A stretch of 64,000 nt of DNA. Origin: Coralloluteibacterium thermophilum (GTDB lineage: Bacteria; Pseudomonadota; Gammaproteobacteria; Xanthomonadales; Xanthomonadaceae). How positions within the stretch are numbered: the first letter of the stretch is position 1; every line of letters begins with the position of its first letter. Under the pieces are notes generated by a model. The model saw only the letters and a program-made list of their open reading frames with translations, did not search any database and had not been told where the DNA came from. Location: NCBI RefSeq assembly GCF_042654365.1, contig NZ_JBHSGG010000002.1, forward strand, positions 248,001 to 312,000, given 5' to 3'. Shown one piece after another: positions 29,613 through 38,112 of the stretch. Both the position numbers and the translations under genes were made by a program.

Positions 29613-31048
29613 GAGCCGTCCCGCTGCAGCGTCTCGTCGACGATCTCGACCGTGCGCTGGCGCCGGCGGCGGCGCCAGTTGCCGAACGACTCGCGCAGCC
29701 GGCCGAGCGCGGTGATCCCGTAGAGCACGCGGAAGGCACGCAGGCGGCGGCGCACGCGCGGTGCGTCGAACACGTCGCCGGCGAGCATGGCGATGACCGC
29801 CTGCTCGATCTGCCAGGCGTTGCGCGGCTTGCGGAACAGCTCGCGCACGGCCGGCGCGTTGAAGCGCGTGATGAACCAGCTGAACTCGTCGAGCCCGCGC
29901 TTCAGGTCGCGCTCGAAGCGCCGCCGCAGGCGCGGTGCCGTCGCCGGCGCGCGCAGGCTGGCGTCGACCAGGTCGGCGGCGCGCTCCGCCCCGTGCATGG
30001 CGAGGAACACGCCGGACGAGAAGATCGGGTCGAGGAAGGCATAGGCGTCGCCGACCAGGGTCCAGCCGGGGCCGGTCATGCGCGTACAGGTATAGGAGTA
30101 GTTGCCGGTGACGTGCACCGGCGCGACCCGCTCGGCCCCGGCCATGCGCGCGGCGACCGCGGGGACCGACTCCAGCGTGCGCTGCAGGAAGCCCTCGGTA
30201 TCGCCGCGGCGGGTCTTGAGGTATTCGGGATAGCACACCGCGCCCACGCTCATGACGTCGTCGGGCAGCGGGATCAGCCACATCCAGCCGTGCTCGAAGC
30301 GCTGCACGGTGATGTTGCCGGCGTCCTCGCCCGGCCGGCGCGCGACGCCGCGGTAGTGGCTGAACACCGCCGCCGACTGGTGCACGGGGTTCTTGCGCTT
30401 GAGCCCCAGCTTGCCGCCCAGGAAGGCGTCGCGGCCGCTGGCGTCCACCACGTGGCGGGCCTCGAAGCGCAGCGCCGTGCCGTCCTCGCCCACCGCGTCC
30501 ACCGTCGCGGTGCCGTCCTCGGCGGCGGGCAGCGCCACGCGCAGGACGCGCACGCCCTCGCGCGCGTCGACGCCGGCCCCGCGCGCGTGCGCGAACAGCA
30601 ACTGGTCGAAGTCGGCGCGCCGCACCTGGAAGGCGTGGTCGGCCTTGGGGTCGAGCGCGCGGGAGAAGCGGAAGGTGTTGTAGCGGGTGGCGTCCAGCGG
30701 GAAGTCGGCGCCGAGCTTGCGCACGCCGATGGCGGCGACCTGCTCGTACACGCCGAGCCGCTTCAGGATCGGCATGTTCATCGGCAGCAGCGACTCGCCG
30801 ATGTGGAAGCGCGGATGCCGCGCCTTCTCCAGCAGGACCACGCGCCAGCCGCGGCGCGCCAGGAGCGTCGCCACCGTGCTGCCGCCGGGCCCGCCGCCGA
30901 CGACCAGCACGTCCGTCGTCTCCACGGCCGCGGCACCGGGCCGGGGTGCGGCGGCGGCGGTCGCGTCGGAGGCGGAGGGGAGGGCGGACGGGGCGTCGTG
31001 CACGGGCGTCAGAGGTCGTTCCATGGCCCGGGCGAGGGCATCGCGCAT
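29609..31048 (-). CDS. FAD-dependent halogenase-like oxidoreductase of the aryl-polyene cluster
   Basis: A 479-residue flavoprotein. The FAD motif GGGPGG is at 51-56, the GD motif is in GPGWTLVGDAYAFLDP, and the sequence WMWLIP at 255-260 fits the WxWxIP motif of flavin-dependent halogenases. Xanthomonadins are often brominated, and their gene clusters carry such an enzyme. Start 31048 was chosen because GGAG lies 6 nt upstream; 31024 is an alternative. The ACP gene diverges 62 bp away. Halogenation is inferred; the family also includes geranylgeranyl-reductase-like and hydroxylating members. Confidence 0.82.
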   Translation of the reverse strand: MRDALARAMERPLTPVHDAPSALPSASDATAAAAPRPGAAAVETTDVLVVGGGPGGSTVATLLARRGWRVVLLEKARHPRFHIGESLLPMNMPILKRLGVYEQVAAIGVRKLGADFPLDATRYNTFRFSRALDPKADHAFQVRRADFDQLLFAHARGAGVDAREGVRVLRVALPAAEDGTATVDAVGEDGTALRFEARHVVDASGRDAFLGGKLGLKRKNPVHQSAAVFSHYRGVARRPGEDAGNITVQRFEHGWMWLIPLPDDVMSVGAVCYPEYLKTRRGDTEGFLQRTLESVPAVAARMAGAERVAPVHVTGNYSYTCTRMTGPGWTLVGDAYAFLDPIFSSGVFLAMHGAERAADLVDASLRAPATAPRLRRRFERDLKRGLDEFSWFITRFNAPAVRELFRKPRNAWQIEQAVIAMLAGDVFDAPRVRRRLRAFRVLYGITALGRLRESFGNWRRRRRQRTVEIVDETLQRDGS

Positions 31049-31110
31049 GATACACTCCGCCGCCCTCTGGCCGGCGTGCTGCGTCGGCCGGGACCCCGCG
31101 ACGGACACCC

Positions 31111-31380
31111 ATGAGCCAGCAGACGCCCGCCGAAACCGAACTCGCCGAACTCCTCATCGAAGCGCTCAATCTCGAGGACGTGGCCGCGACCGACATCGAC
31201 CCCGATGCGCCGCTGTTCGGCGACGGCCTGGGCCTGGACTCCATCGATGCGCTCGAACTGGCGCTGGCGATCTCCAAGCGCTACGGCTTCCAGCTGCGGT
31301 CCGACAGCGAGGAGAACCGCCGCATCTTCGCCAGCCTGCGTGCGCTCTCCGCGCACGTCGAGCAGCACCGCACCGCCTGA
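31111..31380 (+). CDS. acyl carrier protein of the aryl-polyene cluster
   Basis: An 89-residue acidic protein with the phosphopantetheine site Ser44 in LGLDSIDALEL, the standard ACP signature. It is the first gene of a plus-strand operon (ACP, hotdog protein, acyltransferase, LolA-like, exporter, dehydratase). A possible -10 (GATACACT near 31049) precedes it in the divergent promoter region. It would carry the growing polyene chain. Confidence 0.9.
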   Translation: MSQQTPAETELAELLIEALNLEDVAATDIDPDAPLFGDGLGLDSIDALELALAISKRYGFQLRSDSEENRRIFASLRALSAHVEQHRTA

Positions 31381-31417
31381 TCCGCCGCGGCCGGGGTCCC
31401 GGCTGCACGCCCGCATC

Positions 31418-31735
31418 GTGGACGCCACTCCCGACACCCATCGCGCCGCGCTCCGCATCCCGGCGACGCACCCCGCCCTGCCCGGCCATTTTCCCGGGGA
31501 GCCGGTGGTGCCCGGCGTGCTGCTGCTCGCGCGGGTGATCGCCGCCGCCGAGCAGGCCTTCGGCATCGTGCCGGCGGCGCTGGACTTCCCGCAGGTGAAG
31601 TTCCTGGCCACCCTGCCGCCGGAGGAGGACGCCTGCATCGAGCTCGAACGACGCCACGACCGCATCCGCTTCCGCATCGTCCACGGCGAGACCGTGATCG
31701 CGCACGGCGACCTGACGACGAAGGACGCGACATGA
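31418..31735 (+). CDS. hotdog-fold 3-hydroxyacyl-ACP dehydratase-like protein
   Basis: A small protein of about 105 residues with the FabZ-type hotdog core: HPALPGHFPGEPVVPGVLLLARV holds the HFPG...PGV motif with the catalytic His region, and the C-terminus has the beta-strand IRFRIVHGETVIAHGDL. No ATG is available. GTG 31418 is the first plausible start, but a non-standard start closer to the ACP stop is possible. The stop overlaps the next ATG (ATGA). In aryl-polyene clusters such proteins perform or assist dehydration of each elongation cycle. Confidence 0.78.
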   Translation: MDATPDTHRAALRIPATHPALPGHFPGEPVVPGVLLLARVIAAAEQAFGIVPAALDFPQVKFLATLPPEEDACIELERRHDRIRFRIVHGETVIAHGDLTTKDAT

Positions 31736-32712
31736 CCACGCACTGGACCGAACGACCCGAGGGCGGCGGCCGCTTCGCGCTGTGGCTGATCCGCTCCATC
31801 GGCCTGTACGGCGGACGGCCGGTGGCGCGGCTGCTGCTCTATCCCATCACCCTGTACTTCCTGGTCGTGCGCGGCCCCGAGCGCCGCGCCTCGCGCGCCT
31901 ACCTCTCGCGCGTGTTCGGCCGCCGCGCCACCCTGATGGACGTGGCGCGGCACATCCACTGCTTCGCCTCGACCATCCTCGACCGGGTGTTCCTGCTGGC
32001 CGGGCGCGACCGCGCGCTCGACATCCGCACCCACGGCCTGGACCAGCTGGAGGCGGCGATGGCGCCCGGCCGCGGCGTGCTGCTGTTCGGCGCGCACCAC
32101 GGCAGCTTCGAGGCCCTGCGGGTGCTCTCGCAGACCAACCCCGACGTGCGCGTGCGCGTGGTGTTCGACAAGGGCCAGAGCCCGGCCATGACCTGCCTGC
32201 TGGATGCGCTGAACCCGGGCATCGCCGAGACCGTCATCGACGCGCGCATGCCCGGCACCGCCATCGTGCTCGCCATCGGCGAGGCGGCCGCCTCGGGCGC
32301 CCTGATCGGCCTGCTCGCCGACCGTGCGCGGCGCGGCGAATCCTCGCTGCCGGTGCCCTTCCTCGGCAGCCCGGCCGCGTTCCCGACCGCGCCGGCGCTG
32401 ATCGCCGCGGCGCTGAAGATCCCGGTGGTGCTGTGCTTCGGCCTGTACCGCGGCGGCAACCGCTACGACCTGCACTTCGAGCACTTCGCGGACTCGCTGG
32501 AGATCCCGCGCCGCGAGCGCGCCAGCGCGCTCGAGGGCATCCTGACCCGGTACGCACGGCGACTGGAGCACCATGTGCGCCTGGCGCCGTACAACTGGTT
32601 CAATTTCTTCGACTTCTGGCAGAACGATGGCGATGTTACGGATGCGTCCGCTGCTCCCGATCCTGCTGCTCGCGCTGCTCGCGCCCGCGCCCTGGACGCG
32701 CGCCGCGCCTGA
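31732..32712 (+). CDS. LpxL/HtrB-like acyltransferase of the aryl-polyene cluster
   Basis: A 326-residue membrane-associated protein with an N-terminal hydrophobic segment (about 31-47). The acyltransferase motif H122-x4-E127 (HHGSFE) is present, and the sequence follows the lipid A late-acyltransferase family. In aryl-polyene and xanthomonadin clusters this enzyme is thought to attach the polyene acyl chain to a lipid or glycerol carrier. The ATG overlaps the stop of the previous gene. Its 3' end overlaps the start of the LolA-like gene by about 86 bp. Confidence 0.85.
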   Translation: MTTHWTERPEGGGRFALWLIRSIGLYGGRPVARLLLYPITLYFLVVRGPERRASRAYLSRVFGRRATLMDVARHIHCFASTILDRVFLLAGRDRALDIRTHGLDQLEAAMAPGRGVLLFGAHHGSFEALRVLSQTNPDVRVRVVFDKGQSPAMTCLLDALNPGIAETVIDARMPGTAIVLAIGEAAASGALIGLLADRARRGESSLPVPFLGSPAAFPTAPALIAAALKIPVVLCFGLYRGGNRYDLHFEHFADSLEIPRRERASALEGILTRYARRLEHHVRLAPYNWFNFFDFWQNDGDVTDASAAPDPAARAARARALDARRA

Positions 32713-33286
32713 CGCCGACGCCGCGGCGCTCGACGCGCTGCTGGCCGACCTCGCCCGCCCGCCACCGAGCGCGGTGGACTTCGTCGAGGTCCGCGAATCC
32801 GCCCTGCTCGACGCCCCCGTGCGCAGCACCGGGCGCCTGGAACAGCCCGATGCCGACACCCTCGTCCGCGACGTGCGGACCCCGCAGCGCGAGCGCACCG
32901 TCATCCGCGACGGCCGCGTCGAGATGGAGCGCGAGGGCCGGCGCGTGCGCCGTTTCTCGCTCGACCGCGCCCCCGAGCTGCGCGGCCTGCTGGCGAGCTT
33001 CCGCGGCATGCTGGGCGGCGACAGCACGCTGCTGACCGAGCACTACCGCACCGCGCTGGAAACCGCCGACGACGGCCGCTGGAGCCTCTCCCTCGCCCCC
33101 CGCGACCCGCGCCTCGCCCAGCACGTGCGCCAGATCGTCCTGCAGGGCCCGAAGGGCGACGTCGCCTGCATGCACATCGAGCAGACCGAGAGCGGCGGCA
33201 GCCTCACCCTGCTCGGCCGCGCCGCCGAGCGCGCCGCCGACATCGACGACATGGACGCCCTCCGCGCCCTGTGCGGCGGGGAATGA
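32627..33286 (+). CDS. LolA-like outer-membrane lipoprotein carrier family protein
   Basis: A 219-residue protein with a signal peptide (MAMLRMRPLLPILLLALLAPAPWTRA) and LolA-like strands (PPPSAVDFVEVRES, RTVIRDGRVEMEREGRRV, VRQIVLQGPKGDVACMHIEQTESG). LolA-like proteins are encoded with MMPL exporters in aryl-polyene clusters and probably help move the pigment lipid to the outer membrane. The start at 32627 overlaps the acyltransferase gene by 86 bp, and in-frame ATGs at 32633 and 32642 would shorten this. Confidence 0.8.
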   Translation: MAMLRMRPLLPILLLALLAPAPWTRAAPDADAAALDALLADLARPPPSAVDFVEVRESALLDAPVRSTGRLEQPDADTLVRDVRTPQRERTVIRDGRVEMEREGRRVRRFSLDRAPELRGLLASFRGMLGGDSTLLTEHYRTALETADDGRWSLSLAPRDPRLAQHVRQIVLQGPKGDVACMHIEQTESGGSLTLLGRAAERAADIDDMDALRALCGGE

Positions 33287-34697
33287 GCGCGGGCGCCGAG
33301 GAGCGGGAAATGAGGCGCGAGGGACGCAGGCAAGGACAACCGCCCCGCCCTCCCTTCCCGCTTCGTCCCACGCGCTCCTCGACCGCCCCCTCCCCTGCGC
33401 AGCGGGGGAGGGTTGGGGTGGGGGCGCTTTGGGTCGAGGTGCGAGAAACCGGAAGTGAGAAACGAGAGCTCGGCGCGCTGGCCCACGCCCGCTTCGCGCT
33501 GCCCTCCCATCGCTCACGCAGCGCGCTGCGCGCGCTCACCCCCATCCCAACCTTCCCCCGCAAGCGGGGGAAGGGGCAGTTCTCGACGAGGCGTGAGGTA
33601 TCAGGAGTGAGGAACGAGGCAAGCCACCGCTCCAGTCCTCGCGCCTCACCTCTCCCCACTCACTTCTCGACCGCCCCCTCCCCTGCGCAGCGGGGGAGGG
33701 CTGGGGTGGGGGCGCTCTGGGGCGAGGTGCGAGCAACCAGAAGCGAGGAACGAGCGTTCGGTGCGCTGGCCCACGCCCGCTTCGCACTGCCCTCCCCTCG
33801 CTCATACAGCACGGTGCGCGCGCTCACCCCCATCCCAACCTTCCCCCGCAAGCGGGGGAAGGGGCGGTTCTCGACGAGGCGTGAGGCATCAGGAGTGAGA
33901 ATCGAGGCACGCCACCGCTCCAGTCCCCGCTCCTCACGTCTCCCCACGCGCTCCTCGACCGCCCCCTCCCTTGCGCAGCGAGAGAAGGGACGGGACGCGC
34001 ATGGCGAGGAGACCGTGCTCTCCGCTCGACCCCTCGGCGCTTTCTCGCCCACCGCGCCCCGTCACCCGCCCTACGCAGCACCGGCAGCCCCCTCCCCTGC
34101 GCAGCGGGGGAGGGCTGGGGTGGGGGCGCTCTGGGGCGAGGTGCGGGAAGCCGGAAGTGAGAAACGAGAGCTCGGCGCGCTGGCCCACACCCGCTTCGCG
34201 CCCCCCTCCCCCCCCTCACGCAGCGCGCTGCGCGCGCTCACCCCCATCCCAACCTTCCCCCGCAAGCGGGGGAAGGGGCAGTTCTCGACGAGGCGTGAGG
34301 CATCAGGAGCGAGAAACGAGGCAAGCCACCGCTCCAGCCCTCGCGCCTCACTTCTCCCCACCCGCTCCTCGACCACCCCCTCCCCCGCGCAGCGGGGGGA
34401 GGAGCACTTCTCGACGACGAGGCGTGAGGCATCAGGAGCGAGAAACGAGGTACGCCACCGCTCCAGCCCTCGTTCCTCACGTCTCCCCACTCACTTCTCG
34501 ACCGCCCCCTCCCCTGCGCAGCGGGGGAGAGTTGGGGTGGGGGCGCTCTGGGGCGAGGTGCGGGAAACCGGAAGTGAGAAGCGAGCGTTCTGCGCGCTGG
34601 CCCACACCCGCTTCGCGCTCCCCTCCCCTCGCTCCCCGGGCAGCGCGCGACGTGAGCGCATGCCCTTCGCCGCCCACCGGCCGGAGCGCACCCGCCC
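33287..34697. repeat. array of composite GC-rich repeats inside the polyene cluster
   Basis: About 1.4 kb without a gene, between the LolA-like and MMPL genes. Units carry CCCCTCCCCTGCGCAGCGG and GGGGGAGGGTTGGGGTGGG, then AACCGGAAGTGAGAAACGAG, then CACCCCCATCCCAACC with a CTTCCCCCGC/GCGGGGGAAGG hairpin and TCTCGACGAGGCGTGAGG. Unit starts near 33380, 33669, 33958, 34085, 34372 and 34500 give spacings of roughly 288 and 128 bp, so whole and partial units are mixed. All open frames here follow the repeat pattern. Confidence 0.9.
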
Positions 34698-37037
34698 ATG
34701 ACCACACCATCCCGCCGCCTCGCCATCGCGGCCGCGTGGCTGTTCGCGCTGGCCCTGCTCGGTGGCCTGGTGGCGTCGCGCCTGGAGCTCAGCGGCGACC
34801 TGCGCCTGTTCATGCCGAGTCCGCAGACGCCGGCGCAGGCGCTGGTGATCGAGGAGCTCGGCGAGGGGCCGGGCTCGCGCCTGCTGCTGCTGGCGATCGA
34901 GGGCGCGGAGCCGGAGGTGCTGGCCGAGGACGCCCAGGCGCTGCGCGCGGCGCTCGAAGGCGACCCGGCCTTCGAGCTGGTCGCCAACGGCGAATTCGAC
35001 GCCGAGGCCATCCCGCCCGAGCTGCTGCCCTACCGCTACCTGCTCACGCCGAGCTTCGACGACGCCCCGCTGGACGCCGCGCGCCTGCGCGAGGCGCTCG
35101 GCGAGCGGCTGGAGGACCTGGCCTCGCCGGCGGCGCCGATGGTCGAGCCGCTGGTCCCGCGCGACCCGACGCTGGAGATGCTCACGCTCGCCGAGAGCTG
35201 GCAGCCGCCGGTGCAGCCCGAGCTGCGCCACGGCGTCTGGTTCGACCGCGACGGCCGCGCAGCCCTCCTGCTGGTCGAGACGGCCGCCGCGGGCTTCGAT
35301 CCGGACGCCCAGCAGGCGGTGCTGGCGCAGTTGCAGGCGACCTTCGAGGCGGTCCGCAGCGAGCCCGGCATGCACCTCACGATCAGCGGGCCGGGCGCGT
35401 TCTCCGTGCTGATGCGCGACAAGACCTCGGGCGAGGCGAGCACCCTCGGCGCCGCGGCCACCGTGGGCATGGTGCTGTTGCTGCTGTTCGCCTACCGCAG
35501 TTGGCGCGTGCCCCTGGTGGCGGTGCTGCCGCTGGCGAGCGCGGCCCTGGTGGGCCTGGCCGCGGTGAGCCTCGCCTTCGGCAGCGTGCACGGCATCACC
35601 CTGGCCTTCGGCTTCACCCTGATCGGCGTCGCCCAGGACTACCCGGTGCACCTGCTCAGCCACCGCCGCACGGACGTGTCGCCGTGGACGAGCGTGCGCG
35701 CCCTGTGGCCGACCCTGCTGACCGGCGTGGTCTCCACCTGCCTGGCCTACCTGGCGTTCTTCATCTCCGGCGTGGAAGGGCTGAAGCAGCTCGGCCTGTT
35801 CACCATCTGCGGCCTGCTGACGGCGGCGGCGACCACCCGCTTCCTGCTGCCCGCCCTGCTGGACACGCCGCGCCACGACCCGGCCGAGTCGCGGCGGCTG
35901 GACCGGGCGTGGAGCGCCCTGCTCGCCCTGCCCCGCCCGCGGTGGCTGGCGCCGCTGGTGGGCGCGCTCGCGCTGGCGGTCATCCTGCTGTCGCCGCGGC
36001 CGTGGTGGGAGAACGACCTGGCCGCGCTCACCCCCGTGCCCGAGGACCTGCTGCTGCGCGACGCCGCGCTGCGCCAGGACCTGGGCGCGCCCGACGTGCG
36101 CTGGATGATGGTGGTGCACGGCGCCGACGCCGAAGCCGTGCTGGCGCGCGAGACCGAGCTGGCCGGGGGGCTGGACGCCCTGGTGGCCGCGGGCGACATC
36201 GCCGGCTACGACACCGCCGCCCGCTACCTGCCGCCGGTGGCCGTGCAGCGTGCCCGCCAGGCGGCGCTGCCGGACGCACCCACGCTGGAGGCCGCCCTCG
36301 CCGAGGCCACCGCCGACCTGCCGTTCCGCGCGGGCGTGTTCGCACCCTTCCTCGCCGACGTCGCCACCGCGCGCGCGGCCGCGCCGCTGACGCCGGAGGC
36401 CGTGGCCGACACGCCGCTCGCGCTCAGCATCGAGGGCCTGCTGCTCGAACGCGAGCAGGACACGGTCGGGCTGGTCACGCTGAGCGGCGTGGACGACCCC
36501 GCGCCGCTCATGGCCTTCGCCGCCGCGGCGGGCGACGACGTGGAGCTGCTCGACCTCAAGGACGCGACCGAATCCCTCGTCGCCGCCTACCGCGAGCGCG
36601 TGCTGGCGGCACTGGGCGTCGCGGCCCTGCTGCTCGCCGCCGCGGTATGGATCGGCCTGCGCGACGCGCGCCGGGTCGCGGCCGTGCTGGTGCCGGTCGC
36701 CGTCGCCATGCTGGTCGTGGTGGCCGTGCTGCACGGCCTGGGGGTGACCTTCAACCTGTTCCACCTCATCGCGCTGATCCTCGGCGCCGGGCTGGGCCTG
36801 GACTACGCGCTGTTCTTCGAGCACGCCCGCGGCGACCGCCGGGAACAGCTGCGCACCTTCCACGCCGTGCTGGTGTGCGGCGCCTCCACCCTGCTGGTGT
36901 TCGCCCTGCTCGGGCTGTCCAGCATTCCCGTGCTGCGGGCCATCGGCACCACCGTCGGCCTCGCAGTGCTGGCAAACTTCGCCCTCGCGGTGCTGACGGT
37001 GCGCATCGCCCCACCATCGCGCAGGGAGGCGCCATGA
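34698..37037 (+). CDS. MMPL/RND-family exporter of the aryl-polyene cluster
   Basis: A 779-residue inner-membrane protein with two RND-like halves. Helix 1 is at about 8-26, then a large periplasmic domain, then a helix bundle at about 250-375 (VGMVLLLLFAYRSWRVPLVAV, ITLAFGFTLIGVAQDYPVHLLSHR). The same pattern repeats from about 400 to the end (VAALLLAAAVWIGLRDARRV, FHLIALILGAGLGLDYALFFEH). The Asp in QDYP and LDYA is the proton-relay position of MMPL transporters. Genes of this type in xanthomonadin and APE clusters export the polyene lipid. Its stop overlaps the dehydratase ATG. Confidence 0.88.
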   Translation: MTTPSRRLAIAAAWLFALALLGGLVASRLELSGDLRLFMPSPQTPAQALVIEELGEGPGSRLLLLAIEGAEPEVLAEDAQALRAALEGDPAFELVANGEFDAEAIPPELLPYRYLLTPSFDDAPLDAARLREALGERLEDLASPAAPMVEPLVPRDPTLEMLTLAESWQPPVQPELRHGVWFDRDGRAALLLVETAAAGFDPDAQQAVLAQLQATFEAVRSEPGMHLTISGPGAFSVLMRDKTSGEASTLGAAATVGMVLLLLFAYRSWRVPLVAVLPLASAALVGLAAVSLAFGSVHGITLAFGFTLIGVAQDYPVHLLSHRRTDVSPWTSVRALWPTLLTGVVSTCLAYLAFFISGVEGLKQLGLFTICGLLTAAATTRFLLPALLDTPRHDPAESRRLDRAWSALLALPRPRWLAPLVGALALAVILLSPRPWWENDLAALTPVPEDLLLRDAALRQDLGAPDVRWMMVVHGADAEAVLARETELAGGLDALVAAGDIAGYDTAARYLPPVAVQRARQAALPDAPTLEAALAEATADLPFRAGVFAPFLADVATARAAAPLTPEAVADTPLALSIEGLLLEREQDTVGLVTLSGVDDPAPLMAFAAAAGDDVELLDLKDATESLVAAYRERVLAALGVAALLLAAAVWIGLRDARRVAAVLVPVAVAMLVVVAVLHGLGVTFNLFHLIALILGAGLGLDYALFFEHARGDRREQLRTFHAVLVCGASTLLVFALLGLSSIPVLRAIGTTVGLAVLANFALAVLTVRIAPPSRREAP

Positions 37038-37462
37038 TCGTCCGCTCCGAACTCGAGACCCTCGTCCCGCACCAGGGCGCGATGTGCCTGCTCGACAGCG
37101 TGAAGCACTGGGACGACACCCGCATCGTCTGCCGCAGCGACGCCCACCGCCGTCCCGACATGCCGCTGCGCGACCGCGACGGCCGCCTGCGCAGCGTCAA
37201 CCTGTGCGAGTTCGGCGCCCAGGCGACGGCCGTCCACGGCGGCCTCCTGGCCCGCGCCCACGGCGGCGCACCGCGCCCCGGCTTCCTCGTCGCCCTGCGC
37301 AGCGTCCGGCTGCACGTTCCCTTCGTGGACGCCCCCGGCACCCTCACCATCGACGCCGAGCGCCTGATGGGCGGCGACACCGGCTGGACCTACGCCTTCG
37401 AAGTCCGCCACCGCGACCACCTGCTCGCCGAAGGGCGGGTGGCGGTGATGCTGCGGGCGTAA
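37034..37462 (+). CDS. ApeP/FabA-like 3-hydroxyacyl-ACP dehydratase
   Basis: A 142-residue hotdog protein. LVPHQGAMCLLDSV is the ApeP-type N-terminal motif (PH..P/GAM.LLD), with the later CEFGAQATAVHGGLLA and PGFLVALRSVRLHV. It would remove water from the 3-hydroxyacyl-ACP in each polyene elongation cycle. The ATG overlaps the MMPL stop (ATGA), so it is the last gene of the operon seen here. Confidence 0.85.
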   Translation: MIVRSELETLVPHQGAMCLLDSVKHWDDTRIVCRSDAHRRPDMPLRDRDGRLRSVNLCEFGAQATAVHGGLLARAHGGAPRPGFLVALRSVRLHVPFVDAPGTLTIDAERLMGGDTGWTYAFEVRHRDHLLAEGRVAVMLRA

Positions 37463-37749
37463 GCCGCCGCACCGCGATCGCCGGGCTTCGCGCGCGGCAC
37501 GGGCTCGGACGGCGCTGGAGGCAGCAGCAGAGCAGAAGCGCCCCCACCCCAGCCCTCCCCCGCTGCGCAGGGGAGGGAGCGGGTTGCACTGCGCGTGGAG
37601 CACGCCGCAGCGGATGCCGGCGCCGCGCGCCTGCGGAGCCGGCTCCTTCCCCCGCCTGTGAGGGAAGGCTCGGATGGGGGTGAGCGCGCTCAGCGCGCAC
37701 CCACGATAGATTCCGAAGGGACCAGCACCCGCGACGCAAGGAGGCGTCC
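37463..37749. repeat. GC-rich repeat elements downstream of the polyene operon
   Basis: A gap of 287 bp with one copy of the inverted GCGCCCCCACCCCAGCCCTC element at about 37539-37580 and one CCTTCCCCCGC/GTGAGGGAAGG element at about 37640-37690. It has the same families as the other arrays and no gene. Confidence 0.8.
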
Positions 37750-38112
37750 ATGCGAAGGCCCCACCTGCTCCCGTTCGCCCGCGCCCTCCGCAGCGGCATG
37801 ACCGACGCCGAACGCCACCTCTGGTGCCGCCTGCGCCGCCGCCAGCTCGACGGCCACCACTTCCGGCGCCAGCACCCGATCGGCGACTACATCGTGGACT
37901 TCGCCTGCATCGAACGACGGCTCGTCGTCGAGGTGGACGGCGGACAGCACGCCGCGTCGGCGGCAGACGCGGTTCGCGACCGATACCTGCGCCAGGCGGG
38001 CTTCCGCGTCCTGCGCTTCTGGAACCACGACGTCCTGCTCAGGACCGAGGCCGTGGCGGAGGAGATCCTCCGAGCGCTGCAGGCGGAACGACCCGGCGTG
38101 CCGGGGCCGTAG
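37750..38112 (+). CDS. DUF559 endonuclease-like protein
   Basis: A 120-residue protein of the DUF559 (very-short-patch-repair-like) family: FARALRSGMTDAERHLWCRLRRRQLDGHHFRRQ, then PIGDYIVDFACIERRLVVEVDGGQH with the nuclease-like D...E.D pattern, and FRVLRFWNHDVL. These small proteins occur widely between repeats in proteobacteria. The biological role is unknown. It sits between two repeat arrays. Confidence 0.85.
   Translation: MRRPHLLPFARALRSGMTDAERHLWCRLRRRQLDGHHFRRQHPIGDYIVDFACIERRLVVEVDGGQHAASAADAVRDRYLRQAGFRVLRFWNHDVLLRTEAVAEEILRALQAERPGVPGP

Noticed and set aside
27614..29723. Long plus-strand frames with recurring SPPSQPSPAGGG-type peptides
   Set aside because: The peptide repeats come from translating the palindromic DNA repeats in different frames; the reading frame is not conserved between copies and there are no domains.
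33271..34701. Open frame of about 470 codons through the repeat array
   Set aside because: Same reason: it follows the DNA repeat units and changes with each unit.
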